Source of the DNA: Bacteroidaceae bacterium
GTDB lineage: Bacteria; Bacteroidota; Bacteroidia; Bacteroidales; Bacteroidaceae
DNA length: 6,325 bases
Assembly: GCA_017633615.1 (NCBI GenBank)
Contig: JAGBPB010000026.1
Location: forward strand, 1-6,325
Direction of reading: 5' to 3'
In this document: positions 5,666 through 6,325 of the stretch, piece by piece
Layout of the letters: every line of letters begins with the position of its first letter
How positions within the stretch are numbered: the first letter of the stretch is position 1
The notes under the pieces: model-generated
Seen by the model: the letters and a program-made list of their open reading frames with translations, nothing else
What the model was told of the DNA's origin: nothing
Databases searched by the model: none
Program-made: the position numbers and the translations under genes

Positions 5666-6325
5666 TTATCCCTTGATTGCTGCGATACCCGGCAGAATCT
5701 TACCCTCGATAGCCTCAAGCAGAGCACCGCCACCGGTTGATACGTATGATACCTTATCGGCAAAACCGAACTGCTTTACAGCGCTTACAGAGTCACCGCC
5801 GCCAACGAGTGAGAAAGCACCGTTCTTGGAGGTTGCGTTTGCGACAGCAGTAGCGATAGCCTTTGTGCCGGCCTGGAAGTTGCTGAACTCAAATACGCCG
5901 GCAGGACCGTTCCAGAGGATGGTCTTGGATGACTCGATTACACCGGCCATAGCCTTGGCTGAAGCAGGACCTATATCCATACCTTCCCAACCATCGGGTA
6001 CATTGTTGTTGTCAACAACCTGGGTGTTGGCGTTGTTGTCAAACTTATCGGCTGCAAGGCAGTCAACGGGCAGAACGATGTTTACGCCCAGCTCCTGAGC
6101 CTTCTTGAGAACTGCCAGAGCTACGTCAACCTGATCAGGCTCGCAAAGTGAGTTACCAACCTTACCGCCCTTGGCCAGAACGAATGTGTAAGCCATACCG
6201 CCAATGATAACCAGGTTGTCAACCTTCTGCAGCAGGTTCTCAATGATGGTGATCTTTGAAGATACCTTTGAACCACCGATGATAGCGGTTACAGGCTTAA
6301 CTGAGTTGTTCAGAACCTTCTCAAC
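5666..6325 (-). CDS. pgk: phosphoglycerate kinase, C-terminal half (partial)
   Basis: The last 219 residues of phosphoglycerate kinase, the cytoplasmic glycolytic enzyme that transfers phosphate from 1,3-bisphosphoglycerate to ADP. The frame stays open to the window edge at 6325, so the start lies outside; the full family length is about 390-420 residues. The visible part is the nucleotide-binding domain: GGSKVSSK (residues 17-24 of this fragment) for the GAKVSDK-type ATP/ADP site; IIGGMAYTF (40-48); a Bacteroidetes-typical insert near VPVD-like [24 protein letters not shown], matching the WNGPxGVFE motif; [10 protein letters not shown], matching GGGDS; and STGGGALLE, the glycine-rich phosphate loop. 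The variant residue is Ala where many homologues have Met in NGPMGVF. A dedicated terminator follows. Assignment is secure. Confidence 0.97.
   Translation of the reverse strand, partial: VEKVLNNSVKPVTAIIGGSKVSSKITIIENLLQKVDNLVIIGGMAYTFVLAKGGKVGNSLCEPDQVDVALAVLKKAQELGVNIVLPVDCLAADKFDNNANTQVVDNNNVPDGWEGMDIGPASAKAMAGVIESSKTILWNGPAGVFEFSNFQAGTKAIATAVANATSKNGAFSLVGGGDSVSAVKQFGFADKVSYVSTGGGALLEAIEGKILPGIAAIKG

Overview
The window looks like chromosomal DNA from a gut-type Bacteroidales bacterium (Bacteroides/Prevotella relatives). The evidence is an HU-like protein of the Bacteroidetes-specific long type followed by a 'smalltalk' micro-protein, a GH43 + CBM6-like secreted glycoside hydrolase, a PDDEXK-type putative transposase fragment, no strong Shine-Dalgarno sequences, and -7 boxes of the form TAnnTTTG. 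The genus cannot be fixed from this sequence alone.

Layout. Positions 1-1200 (+ strand): an HU-family DNA-binding protein with an acidic Gly/Ser/Glu tail (36-590), an intergenic stretch able to form competing RNA helices (598-646), a 42-residue smalltalk protein (676-804) and a strong intrinsic terminator (823-860). Next comes a short ORF (883-1200) that matches only the C-terminal end of Rpn/PDDEXK_2 putative transposases. A near-symmetrical hairpin (1234-1273) separates this convergent pair and probably terminates transcription from both sides. Positions 1283-6325 (- strand), in transcription order: the C-terminal half of phosphoglycerate kinase (pgk, running off the right edge), a terminator hairpin with a possible promoter overlapping it (5611-5650), a 710-residue cytoplasmic TPR protein, and a secreted family 43 glycoside hydrolase with a CBM6-like module.

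The left part resembles the HU - smalltalk - amidase cassette seen in Bacteroidetes accessory DNA, but the amidase is absent and a transposase remnant sits in its place. The right part is core glycolysis (pgk) next to a conserved-looking but functionally unassigned TPR protein and a polysaccharide-degrading enzyme with no SusC/SusD partner in view. I see no CRISPR array, tRNA, rRNA, complete insertion sequence or clearly new defence system. The most worthwhile leads are the small smalltalk gene, the structured leader before it, the amidase-less cassette, and the promoter that seems to start inside the pgk terminator. There is no gene-free stretch longer than 300 bases.
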